NCBI GenBank assembly: GCA_947177105.1
Contig: CAMWTF010000082.1
Span: 1 to 8,743, forward strand
Reading direction: 5' to 3'
DNA length: 8,743 nt
From: an uncultured Lachnospiraceae bacterium
Lineage (GTDB): Bacteria; Bacillota; Clostridia; Lachnospirales; Lachnospiraceae
Below are positions 1-7,039 of this stretch, piece after piece. The notes under the pieces are model-generated. The model was not told where the DNA came from. It was given only the letters and a program-made list of their open reading frames with translations, and did not search any database. A program made the position numbers and the translations under genes. The stretch's first letter is position 1. The number at the start of each line of letters is the position of its first letter.

Positions 1-81
1 ACCCCCACCCCGCATACCCCCCCCATGCCTCGTCTGGTGGGCGCGTTCTGGTGAAAAGAGACAGGAATAAGGAGAAGAATT

Positions 82-972
82 ATGACAACGGCGAGAAGGA
101 TAGGGTGGATAGCGCTGAGTGTTTTGGCGTTATTGGCGGCACTGGGTATACAGATAGTGGCGAGCGTGGCGGTTATACTGCCCCATTCGTTTATAGCGGG
201 AATACAGGCGGCGATGAACGGACAGACCGACCCCAGTATGGTCATGGAGAGCGTTATGGCCGATATGGGAGGAATTATGGGTATTATTTTGGTGGTGGTA
301 GGAGTGCTGCTGCTGGTAGTGTTTGTCCCTTGGTTCTATTTTGGCTGCGGCAGACAGAAGTTCACCGGAGAGTCTGCCAAAAGGGTGTTTGCCCCTCGAA
401 CGCTGCTTGTAGTGGTTATCATTGCGGTAGGGTTGAACTACGGAATTAATTGCCTGCTTCAGGTGGTCTATATCCTGGTTCCCCAGGTGTTGGATAAATA
501 CCAGCAGCTGATGGAAAATGCCGGAATAGGCAGCGATGTCTGGGCCAATACGGCGGCGGTACTCCTGGCTCCCCTGGGGGAGGAATTGATTTTCAGGGGC
601 GTGGTCTTTTACTATGCCCGCAGGGCCGTGAGCGACATGAGAAATCCCAGGGCGGCATTCTGGATAGCCAACTGTATCCAGGCGCTGCTGTTTGGTATCT
701 ACCATATGAATCTGGTTCAGGGCATCTATGCTTTTGTCATCGGCCTGGCGCTGGGATATTTGTGCCAGAAGTATCGCAGTGTGATTCCAGGGATGCTGGC
801 GCATCTGGTGTTCAATGGTATGTCTGCCCTTTTTGGTGATGTGATGTATGCCTGGATTCCGGAGGGTATAGACTGGTATGCCATCATCGGGGTAGTCTGT
901 ATCGCCCTGGTAATGGTTACGATCTTGAAAAATGGTTCCCTGAATGTAGATAATGAACAGAATGTTGCATAA
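82..972 (+). CDS. CPBP-family intramembrane metalloprotease (CAAX protease / bacteriocin-processing type)
   Basis: A 296-residue polytopic membrane protein of the CPBP (Abi/CAAX protease) family. The three family motifs are all present: EELIFR (E167, E168, R172), FGIYH (F204 to H208) and HLVFN (H241 to N245). These normally form the metal-dependent active site inside the membrane, so the enzyme looks intact. Hydrophobic segments lie at about 8-35, 63-87, 107-133, 157-178, 193-227, 235-252 and 266-282. The start ATG at 82 follows AAGGAG (69-74) with 7 nt spacing. In bacteria this family is linked to peptide maturation, bacteriocin self-immunity or membrane-protein cleavage; the substrate cannot be told here. 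It ends 175 bp before the transporter operon and is probably a separate transcription unit, since a dyad repeat and a promoter-like sequence lie between them. No clear promoter is seen in bases 1-81. Confidence 0.9.
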   Translation: MTTARRIGWIALSVLALLAALGIQIVASVAVILPHSFIAGIQAAMNGQTDPSMVMESVMADMGGIMGIILVVVGVLLLVVFVPWFYFGCGRQKFTGESAKRVFAPRTLLVVVIIAVGLNYGINCLLQVVYILVPQVLDKYQQLMENAGIGSDVWANTAAVLLAPLGEELIFRGVVFYYARRAVSDMRNPRAAFWIANCIQALLFGIYHMNLVQGIYAFVIGLALGYLCQKYRSVIPGMLAHLVFNGMSALFGDVMYAWIPEGIDWYAIIGVVCIALVMVTILKNGSLNVDNEQNVA

Positions 973-982
973 TCGTAAATAA

Positions 983-1013
983 ATCTTAAGAATTATTCAT
1001 GAAGTCTTAAGAT
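983..1013. repeat. 9-bp inverted repeat with paired TCTTAAGA palindromes (operator or weak terminator)
   Basis: ATCTTAAGA (983-991) and TCTTAAGAT (1005-1013) are perfect reverse complements around a 13-nt spacer. Because TCTTAAGA is itself palindromic, the same bases also read as direct repeats of CTTAAG 21 bp apart, about two helical turns. A degenerate half-site, TTCATG (996-1001), sits between them at 10-11 bp steps. Direct repeats with this phase are typical of OmpR/PhoB-type response regulators, and the site lies just upstream of the probable -10 box. Alternatively, the AT-rich hairpin followed by TTTT at 1017-1020 could weakly terminate the protease transcript. The repeat is seen directly; the role is inferred. 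Confidence 0.5.
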
Positions 1014-1034
1014 GCATTTTGTATACAGCTGTGC

Positions 1035-1047
1035 TATACTGTACTTG
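1035..1047 (+). promoter_or_regulatory. Probable -10 element and transcription start of the transporter operon
   Basis: TATACT at 1035-1040 is one mismatch from the sigma-A -10 consensus, in the only sizeable intergenic gap. A start 7 nt downstream would fall at about 1047. No good -35 lies at 17 bp; the 1012-1017 bases do not resemble TTGACA. A promoter that depends on an activator bound at the upstream CTTAAG repeats would fit, but the last repeat ends 23 bp before the -10, which is farther than usual for PhoB-type activation. Confidence 0.35.
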
Positions 1048-1067
1048 GTGATAATAGGATACAGTAT
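1036..1067. repeat. 8-bp inverted repeat ATACTGTA / TACAGTAT overlapping the -10 box
   Basis: ATACTGTA (1036-1043) and TACAGTAT (1060-1067) form a perfect dyad with a 16-nt spacer. The left arm overlaps the probable -10 box, so a repressor bound here would block transcription. A further TACAG lies at 1024-1028. It could equally be a chance dyad. Confidence 0.35.
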
Positions 1068-1097
1068 GGACGCCGAGGCGGTTAATTCCTGATCACC
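1047..1097 (+). promoter_or_regulatory. Potential structured 5' leader of the operon
   Basis: GGTGAT (1047-1052) pairs with ATCACC (1092-1097). Inside, AGGA (1056-1059) pairs with TCCT (1087-1090), and CGC (1071-1073) pairs with GCG (1078-1080) around a CGAG loop. The outer stem starts almost exactly at the predicted transcript start. I do not recognise a known riboswitch class. It could be a 5'-stabilising stem or a regulatory RNA. The pairing is seen in the sequence; folding and function are inferred. Confidence 0.3.
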
Positions 1098-1147
1098 GAT
1101 TTGGAAGTAGAACTATACGGAGCTTTAAATAAGAAATGGAGGAGAGT

Positions 1148-3466
1148 ATGAAGAAAAAGGGTTTTATAAAGAGGATACTTGCTCTTACAACGGCTGCGGC
1201 GCTGGTATTATCGCTGGCAGCCTGCGGTGATGGAGAGCAGCAGCAGGAGGCAGCGGAGGGCTTTGTCTATGTGCCGGAGTTTATTGATTTGACAGCTATG
1301 GAGGATGTACAGAATATAAGCGAGCCTACTCTGCGGGGAGGAGAGTTGTATTTTTCTTCTCATTACTGGGATGAAGAGGCGGAGGAAAGCGGGCAGAAAT
1401 ATTATCGTAGGAACCTGGAGACAGGGGAGATGGTGGAACTGCCTTTGAACATGAACATAGAGGGAGCGGACTATTCCTATCCCATGACCGGCCTGCTGTT
1501 TGATTCGGACGATAATATAGTCTGCCTGATGCGCGCGTCCAAGACAGACGAAGAGGGCAATTACATCCAGACCAATTATCTGATGAAATTTGACCCAGAG
1601 GGGAAGCAGCTCCTTAGTGAGGACATCTCTGAGGCGTTGTCCCTGGAGGGTGCGGAGAGCACTTATGTGCAGAATGCTGTGATGGACAATGAGGGAAGGC
1701 TGTACATGAATGTGAGCAGCAGCGGCATGAACAGATCTAATTCTTTTATCGTAGTCATTGACAAGGATGCGAATCTGTTGGCGCAGATAGACACGGGCAC
1801 CGACTGGATCAGCGCCATCGGTGCGGCGGAGGACGGAACAGTGCTGGTCACCCGCTATGGCGATGTGGGTATGGAATGTCTGGAGGTGGATCTGGCGAAC
1901 AAGACCCTGGGTACCCCCCACAGCGGTGTGCCTTCCTCCTATAACAGCAATTCGCTGAACCCTGCTCCGGGAGGCGGCCTTCTGGTCAATGATGGCACCA
2001 GGCTTTGGAAATATGACCTGGAGACGGAGGAGTCGGAGGAGATCCTGACTTGGACAGACTGTGATATCAACGGCAGCTATGTACAGATGATTCAGCCCAT
2101 GGAGGACGGGCGGATTGCCGTATACTCTGAGAACTGGAGCAATAATACCAAGGAAGTCGCCTATCTGACCAAGACGGAGGCGGCTGAGGTGGTGGAAAAG
2201 AAGATCATTACCCTTGCCACCATGTTCTCCAGCCAGGATATTCAGGAGGCTGTAGTCAATTTCAACAAGCAGAGCGATACTTATAAGGTTAGAATTGTTA
2301 CATATTTTGACGAGAGCACTGAGTGGACGGAGACCAAGTACCAGGACGCCATGACAGCGCTGAACAATGCAATCACAAGCAGCAACTGCCCTGATATAAT
2401 CGACCTGTCCTATGGCAATGTGGACTCCTATGTGACAAAAGGGCTTTTGTCGGATTTGACTCCTTATCTGGAGAACAGCTCCGTGAAGAAGGAGGATCTG
2501 ATGGAGTCTGTGTTGGATGCCTACACCTTTGGGGATACGCTGGTATGCATTCCCACAGGTTTTACTATCTCCACTATCATGGGCCGGACCTCCCAACTGG
2601 GTGACCGTACCAGCTGGACCATCAAGGACATTATGGAATTTGCGGCCCAGTATCCGGAGGCAAAATTGTTTGAATATTCTTCCAAGGGCAGTATGCTGAG
2701 TACCTGTCTGCAGTACAGCAGCGATGCTTTTATTGACTACAACACCGGAAAATGTAATTTTAACAGCCAGGAGTTTCTGGACATTCTGGAGTTTGCCAAT
2801 ACCTTTGAGACGGAGACCGAGTGGGACAGAGAGGGAGATAGTCTTCCCAAGCAGATATCGGATGGAAGGATTCTGCTCAATGCTATTGACATTTATGAGA
2901 TGACGGAGATGCAGATGTACTCCCTGATGTTTAATGAGCCCATAACCTTTATCGGCTATCCCACGGTGGATGGCAGCAGCGGCAACCGTATCAACGGCCG
3001 GAACTGCTATGCCATTACCACCAAGAGCAAAAATCCCGACGGCGCATGGTCCTTTATTGAGTCCATGCTGCAGTATGAGGAAGTGTCAGAGTGGCGCGGC
3101 CCCAGCTATTTCCCTATTCGCAAGGATATGCTGGAGGAATCCTTTGAGATTGCTATGAAGGAGAACGGATCCTATGACGAGGATGGAAATATCATGACGG
3201 ACGAGAACGGGGAGCCCATGATTTATCCTAAGGTTACCTGGGGATATGAGGACTGGACGTGTGAAGTCTATGCCGCAACGCCGGAGCAGGTGCAGGCAGT
3301 GAGAAATCTGATTGACACTTCGGTGGCGGCTACCAACAATGATGAGACCATACTCAATATCATCCTGGAGGAGGCGCAAGGCTATTTTGAGGGCCAGAAG
3401 AGCGCTCAGGATGTAGCGAACGTGATTCAGAGCCGGGTGCAGACCTATGTGAGTGAGAACAGCTAA
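1148..3466 (+). CDS. Lipoprotein: propeller-like domain fused to an extracellular sugar-type solute-binding domain
   Basis: A 772-residue surface lipoprotein. The signal peptide is KK/R-rich, then hydrophobic, and ends in the lipobox L-A-A-C with C26 as the predicted lipidated residue. I chose ATG 1148 over the upstream ATG 1136 because GGAGG (1138-1142) sits 5 nt before it and overlaps the other start. Residues about 35-350 carry recurring short strand motifs with a glycine turn (GELYF 65, GRLYM 183, GTVLV 230, GGLLV 276, GRIAVY 321). The later ones are spaced about 45-47 residues, as in propeller blades. Residues about 352-770 look like a family-1 (sugar-type) binding protein: an opening KKIITLATMF strand, CPDIIDLSYG near 414, GLLSDLTPYL at 432, and near the end AWSFIESML and YFPIRKDML. 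Typical family members are about 420-550 residues, so the N-terminal domain is an addition. It is the first gene of the operon and is followed 15 nt later by the permeases. The ligand is unknown; carbohydrate is inferred from the permease type. Confidence 0.85.
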   Translation: MKKKGFIKRILALTTAAALVLSLAACGDGEQQQEAAEGFVYVPEFIDLTAMEDVQNISEPTLRGGELYFSSHYWDEEAEESGQKYYRRNLETGEMVELPLNMNIEGADYSYPMTGLLFDSDDNIVCLMRASKTDEEGNYIQTNYLMKFDPEGKQLLSEDISEALSLEGAESTYVQNAVMDNEGRLYMNVSSSGMNRSNSFIVVIDKDANLLAQIDTGTDWISAIGAAEDGTVLVTRYGDVGMECLEVDLANKTLGTPHSGVPSSYNSNSLNPAPGGGLLVNDGTRLWKYDLETEESEEILTWTDCDINGSYVQMIQPMEDGRIAVYSENWSNNTKEVAYLTKTEAAEVVEKKIITLATMFSSQDIQEAVVNFNKQSDTYKVRIVTYFDESTEWTETKYQDAMTALNNAITSSNCPDIIDLSYGNVDSYVTKGLLSDLTPYLENSSVKKEDLMESVLDAYTFGDTLVCIPTGFTISTIMGRTSQLGDRTSWTIKDIMEFAAQYPEAKLFEYSSKGSMLSTCLQYSSDAFIDYNTGKCNFNSQEFLDILEFANTFETETEWDREGDSLPKQISDGRILLNAIDIYEMTEMQMYSLMFNEPITFIGYPTVDGSSGNRINGRNCYAITTKSKNPDGAWSFIESMLQYEEVSEWRGPSYFPIRKDMLEESFEIAMKENGSYDEDGNIMTDENGEPMIYPKVTWGYEDWTCEVYAATPEQVQAVRNLIDTSVAATNNDETILNIILEEAQGYFEGQKSAQDVANVIQSRVQTYVSENS

Positions 3467-3481
3467 GGAGGCATAGAAGCC

Positions 3482-4387
3482 TTGAAGAAGTTGAAAGAAA
3501 AAAAGGCCCATGCCAGTATGGGCAAACGGTTAAAGAGGGTGAAGAGGAGCTCGGGGCTGTTTATAGCCCCCAGTTTCCTGGGGGTGATGACCTTTTTCGT
3601 GATCCCGTTTATTGTGATTGTTTATTATTCGATGGTAGATAATCCTATAAGCCGTAATTTTGTATTTCTGGATAATTTTAAGAATATAACAGGCAATTCG
3701 GCATTCCGCTCGGCAGTATTCAATACAGCCTTATTTGCCGGTGTTTCGGTGCCGCTGGCGGTAGTGTTTTCTCTGCTGCTGGCGATCCTGCTGGAGTCCA
3801 AGATTCCGTTCAGGAGCCAGTTTCGGACATTTTTCCTCAGTCCCATGATGGTGCCGGTGGCGTCCGTGGTGTTGATCTGGCAGGTGCTTTTCCACTATAA
3901 TGGCGTGGCAAACGACATGATTGCCGTATTTGGATTAGGGCCCATAGACTGGTTTAAGTCCGCCTATGGGCGTATCGTGCTGACGATCCTGTTTCTATGG
4001 AAAAACCTGGGTTATAATATGATTCTGTTCATGGCCGCCTTATCCAGTATCCCCAAAGATATTCTGGAGGTGGCCCGCATGGAGAGCGCCACGGCGCTGC
4101 AGACTTTTTTCAAAATAAAGATACGGTATCTGTCATCCACCATATTGTTTGTGGCAATTATGTCTCTGATTAATTCCTTTAAGGTATTCCGTGAAATTTA
4201 TCTGCTGTCGGGGGACTATCCCGTAGATAGTATCTACATGCTGCAGACTTTCATGAACAATACTTTCCGGAAACTTGACTATCAGAAGCTTTCCTCGGCG
4301 GCTGTGCTGATGTCCATCGTTATGGTGCTGATCATCGGTTTGCTGTTCATCGTGGAGAATCACTTCGGAAAGGATGTGGAGGGATGA
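3482..4387 (+). CDS. Carbohydrate-type ABC transporter permease, MalF/UgpA-like
   Basis: A 301-residue inner-membrane permease of the binding-protein-dependent family, with about six hydrophobic segments (25-50, 77-105, 117-137, 164-187, 219-240, 273-292). It opens with a basic tail and the family-typical LFIAPSFLGVMTFF. The start is TTG 3482, preceded by AAGGAGG (3465-3471) with 10 nt spacing; an internal ATG at 3518 (residue 13) is a weaker alternative. It should pair with the next gene product and receive ligand from the upstream lipoprotein. The cytoplasmic EAA loop that docks the ATPase (196-217) is degenerate: E196-V-A is kept, but the usual glycine is S202 and the usual IxLP proline is R215. 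The gene ends in an ATGA overlap with the next gene, which suggests translational coupling. No ATPase gene is adjacent. Confidence 0.88.
   Translation: MKKLKEKKAHASMGKRLKRVKRSSGLFIAPSFLGVMTFFVIPFIVIVYYSMVDNPISRNFVFLDNFKNITGNSAFRSAVFNTALFAGVSVPLAVVFSLLLAILLESKIPFRSQFRTFFLSPMMVPVASVVLIWQVLFHYNGVANDMIAVFGLGPIDWFKSAYGRIVLTILFLWKNLGYNMILFMAALSSIPKDILEVARMESATALQTFFKIKIRYLSSTILFVAIMSLINSFKVFREIYLLSGDYPVDSIYMLQTFMNNTFRKLDYQKLSSAAVLMSIVMVLIIGLLFIVENHFGKDVEG
3553..3584 (+). promoter_or_regulatory. Two mutually exclusive hairpins inside the 5' end of the permease gene
   Basis: GGGGCT (3553-3558) pairs with AGCCCC (3565-3570), and CCCCCAG (3567-3573) pairs with CTGGGGG (3578-3584). Both stems are perfect and share bases 3567-3570, so only one can form at a time. 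TTTTT follows at 3593-3597, too far downstream for a classical terminator. The arrangement resembles an attenuator or mRNA processing point, but the codons also encode a conserved membrane motif, so chance is possible. Confidence 0.25.
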
Positions 4388-5340
4388 GCAAGCCTAAGAA
4401 AACCCTGCAGCCTTGGGAGGCGGAGAGGGAGAGAGTTAGGAAGGCCGCCAAGAGACGCCGTGCCTGGTCCTACACGAAAAGGGGCTTTGGCACCGTGTTT
4501 GCCGCCTTTTTTGCGATTCTGTTCCTGATGCCCATTGTGCTGACCATTACTAACTCCTTCATGTCCTCGTCGGAGATCAGCTCCAATTACGGAATGGTCT
4601 TTGCCACCACCTCTTCAGGAGGCAAGGTGTACATAGCGGAGAAGGTGACGCTTAAATTTATACCAGACATGGTATCCTTCAGCCAGTATGTGACTGTGCT
4701 GTTTAAAAGCCCGGAGTATCTGTTAAAGTTCTGGAACTCAGTGATTCTGGTGGGACCCATTGTGGTGTTCCAGCTGACTGTGGCAACTCTGGCTTCCTAC
4801 GGATTTTCCAGATACCGGGGACGGATCAGGGAGATTATTTTCTTCCTTTATATCATATTGATGCTGATGCCCTATCAGGTGACATTGGTACCCAACTATC
4901 TGGTGTCTGACTGGCTGAATATTCTGGACACCAGGTGGGCCATCTGGCTGCCGGGTATCTTTTCTCCCTTTGCGGTGTTTTTGCTTACCAAGTTTATGCG
5001 GCGTATTCCGATATCGCTGGTGGAGGCGGCGCAGATAGACGGCGCCGGGGAGTGGCAGATTTTTGCCAAGGTGTGTTTCCCGCTGTGTAAGGGAGCTATC
5101 GCGTCGGCGGCGATTCTGGTGTTTATCGACTACTGGAACATGGTGGAGCAGCCATTGATTCTGCTTGCGGATGCGGAGATGCATCCCTTGTCAGTGTTCC
5201 TGAGCAAAATCAATTCCGGCGAGATCGGCTTGGCTTTTGCCGTGGCCACAATCTACATGGTTCCTGGCCTGCTGGTGTTCCTGTACGGAGAAGAGTATCT
5301 GGTGGATGGCATCACTTACCAGGGCGGTGTAAAAGGTTAA
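4384..5340 (+). CDS. Carbohydrate-type ABC transporter permease, MalG-like
   Basis: A 318-residue permease, partner of the preceding one. Hydrophobic segments lie at about 34-58, 117-142, 149-172, 183-205, 236-258 and 283-303. The ATPase-docking EAA loop is canonical (E214-A-A-Q-I-D-G220, with FP ending at P233), unlike its partner. The extracytoplasmic stretch between the first two segments (about 60-115) is longer than in short MalG-like proteins and includes a GG-containing insertion. A strongly basic, charged N-terminus (WEAERERVRKAAKRRR) precedes the first segment. The ATG overlaps the upstream stop as ATGA, with GGAGGG (4378-4383) directly before it, so translation is probably coupled. 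It is expected to work with a shared MsmX/MsmK-like ATPase encoded elsewhere. Confidence 0.92.
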   Translation: MSKPKKTLQPWEAERERVRKAAKRRRAWSYTKRGFGTVFAAFFAILFLMPIVLTITNSFMSSSEISSNYGMVFATTSSGGKVYIAEKVTLKFIPDMVSFSQYVTVLFKSPEYLLKFWNSVILVGPIVVFQLTVATLASYGFSRYRGRIREIIFFLYIILMLMPYQVTLVPNYLVSDWLNILDTRWAIWLPGIFSPFAVFLLTKFMRRIPISLVEAAQIDGAGEWQIFAKVCFPLCKGAIASAAILVFIDYWNMVEQPLILLADAEMHPLSVFLSKINSGEIGLAFAVATIYMVPGLLVFLYGEEYLVDGITYQGGVKG

Positions 5341-5356
5341 TGTTAAAAGAAAGGGT

Positions 5357-7039
5357 ATGGTTAATGCAATGAACGAGAACGGAAGTAAGAGAAAAGAATG
5401 GGTCAAAAATGCGGCGATTGTTTTTTTGATTATTCTGCTGCTTTTAACTTTTTTCTCTAACACGATTCAGAATTATTCCCTGCCGGAGGTTGCGACCCAG
5501 TATGTGGAGAGCGGTACCATCACAGCCAAGATCAGAGGGATGGGTGTCGTGGAGAGCGGCGATCCCTACAATGTAAAGATCAAGGAAGTCAGGGAAGTGG
5601 CCAGCGTGGAGGTCAAGGTTGGAGACAAGGTGGAAGCAGGTCAGGTGCTCTGCACTCTGACAGAGGCGGACAGCCAGCAGCTGGATCAGGCCAAGACGGA
5701 TCTGGAGCAGAAACAGCAGGCGTTGGAAACGGCGCAGTTTAACTTTGAAAAGCAGCTGCTGACAGGTAACTATGAGGTATCCATCATGCAGAACGCAGGT
5801 AACACCGGAACTGTGAGCGGATACTTAAGCCAGATCTATACTGCCAAGAATGAGATGGAGGCGGCCCAGACCAAGGTGGACGAGTGGAACACTGTTATTG
5901 CGAACATTGACATGCAGCTGGCCTACAACCCTTACAGCGCCGATGTGAGCAAGGAGACTAAGGCGGTGAACGAGGCGCAGGCGGAGCTGAATATCATTGA
6001 AAACGATTTGACCGGCGCCCGGAACTGGCTTACATCCCTGGACGCCCAGATAGAGCAGGAGAGAGCGGCTTTGAGTGTGAGCAGCGGTGATGCCGCCCGT
6101 CTGGATAATCTGCTTTCCCAGCGCCTGACAGCCAACCAGAATGTGATCGGTTTGGAGAGCAGGCAGCGTTCGGCAGAACAAAACTTAAAAAACGCCCAGG
6201 CAGCTTTGGACGCCAAGAAGGGCACTACGGATCTGGATAATACTCTGAACCAGCAGAAGGCATTTGCACAGTTGTCACTTGGAAATGCCCAGGCATACTT
6301 TGACCTGAAAAAGACGGCCTACGATGATTTGATAAAGAACATAGGGGATACCTATGCGTTGAGTGAACTTACGGATGCTATTGCAAACGCCCAGAAGGAC
6401 GTGGAGGAGGCACAGGCAAAAGTGGATAAGCTGGCGAGCGATACCATGGGCGGTGAGATAACGGCTCCCATCTCTGGTCTGATCACCTCTGTCAATGTAA
6501 AATCCGGTGTAGAGACTCCTTCCGATGGTATTGTGTTTACCATGCAGCCCGAGGGCAAGGGTTATACCATGAGCTTTTCCGTGTCCAATCAGCAGGCTAC
6601 AAGGGTATCTGTAGGAGATCAGGCGGATCTTGTGAATGCCTGGCGGTATGACGGCGTTTTGGTGACTCTCTCCAGCATCAAGCCCGATCCCAACAATCCG
6701 GGGCAGAACAAGCTATTGACTTTTGATGTAACCGGGGACAATGTAATCGCTGGACAGAGCCTGAACGTGACGGTGGGCTCTAAGAGCGCCAATTATGATT
6801 ATCTTGTACCTAACAGTGCAATCAGGGAGGATTCCAACGGCAAGTTCATTCTGGTGATTACATCAAAGAGTTCGCCCATAGGCACCCGATATTTCGCAAG
6901 CCGCATAGATGTGGAAGTGCTGGCATCGGATGATACCAAGTCGGCAGTCAGCGGCGCCGTTGAGTCCTACATGTATGTCATTACCACCTCCACCAAGCCC
7001 GTAGAGGCCGGTAAGCAGGTGAGACTGGCAAACAATTAG
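5357..7039 (+). CDS. HlyD/MacA-family membrane fusion (adaptor) protein with extended coiled-coil hairpin
   Basis: A 560-residue adaptor anchored by one N-terminal membrane segment (about 17-35). Domains in order: first half of the lipoyl-like domain (about 70-103, with VKVGDKVEAGQVLCTL), a long alpha-helical region rich in Q/A/E/K (about 104-362), second lipoyl half (365-397, GGEITAPISGLITSVNVKSG), a beta-barrel (about 400-475) and a membrane-proximal domain (about 480-560, YLVPNSAIRED). The helical region of roughly 260 residues is long for a MacA/YknX-type adaptor. In this family the protein links an inner-membrane transporter to outer layers. In a one-membrane cell it would span the wall zone or gate an ABC exporter. 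ATG 5357 has its purine-rich AAAGAAAGGG only 1 nt away; ATG 5369 (residue 5) has 13 nt spacing, so the start is uncertain by four residues. The gene lies 16 nt after the MalG-like permease, clearly in the same operon. Confidence 0.87.
   Translation: MVNAMNENGSKRKEWVKNAAIVFLIILLLLTFFSNTIQNYSLPEVATQYVESGTITAKIRGMGVVESGDPYNVKIKEVREVASVEVKVGDKVEAGQVLCTLTEADSQQLDQAKTDLEQKQQALETAQFNFEKQLLTGNYEVSIMQNAGNTGTVSGYLSQIYTAKNEMEAAQTKVDEWNTVIANIDMQLAYNPYSADVSKETKAVNEAQAELNIIENDLTGARNWLTSLDAQIEQERAALSVSSGDAARLDNLLSQRLTANQNVIGLESRQRSAEQNLKNAQAALDAKKGTTDLDNTLNQQKAFAQLSLGNAQAYFDLKKTAYDDLIKNIGDTYALSELTDAIANAQKDVEEAQAKVDKLASDTMGGEITAPISGLITSVNVKSGVETPSDGIVFTMQPEGKGYTMSFSVSNQQATRVSVGDQADLVNAWRYDGVLVTLSSIKPDPNNPGQNKLLTFDVTGDNVIAGQSLNVTVGSKSANYDYLVPNSAIREDSNGKFILVITSKSSPIGTRYFASRIDVEVLASDDTKSAVSGAVESYMYVITTSTKPVEAGKQVRLANN

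Noticed and set aside
1..54. Open stretch ending in TGA at 52-54 that could be the tail of an upstream gene
   Set aside because: Only 17 codons, mostly the C-rich tract read as P/T residues; it cannot be supported as coding without upstream sequence.
51..449. Plus-strand open frame overlapping the CPBP protease in another frame
   Set aside because: The G/Y/R-rich translation has no family features, while the overlapping frame has a good ribosome binding site and three protease motifs.
1047..1147. A known riboswitch (c-di-GMP, fluoride, guanidine, ZTP classes considered) in the leader
   Set aside because: Conserved core sequences of these classes were not found by eye; only generic nested pairing is visible.
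1208..2596. A 462-codon open frame on the minus strand opposite the first lipoprotein gene
   Set aside because: It lies wholly antisense to a well-supported gene, has no recognisable domains, and its low-complexity H/Q/R/I/L composition is what codon bias on the other strand produces.
3196..3222. Acidic DEDGN...DENGE stretch in the first lipoprotein as a calcium-binding loop
   Set aside because: The spacing does not match an EF-hand or dockerin loop; it looks like a surface insertion common in such binding proteins.
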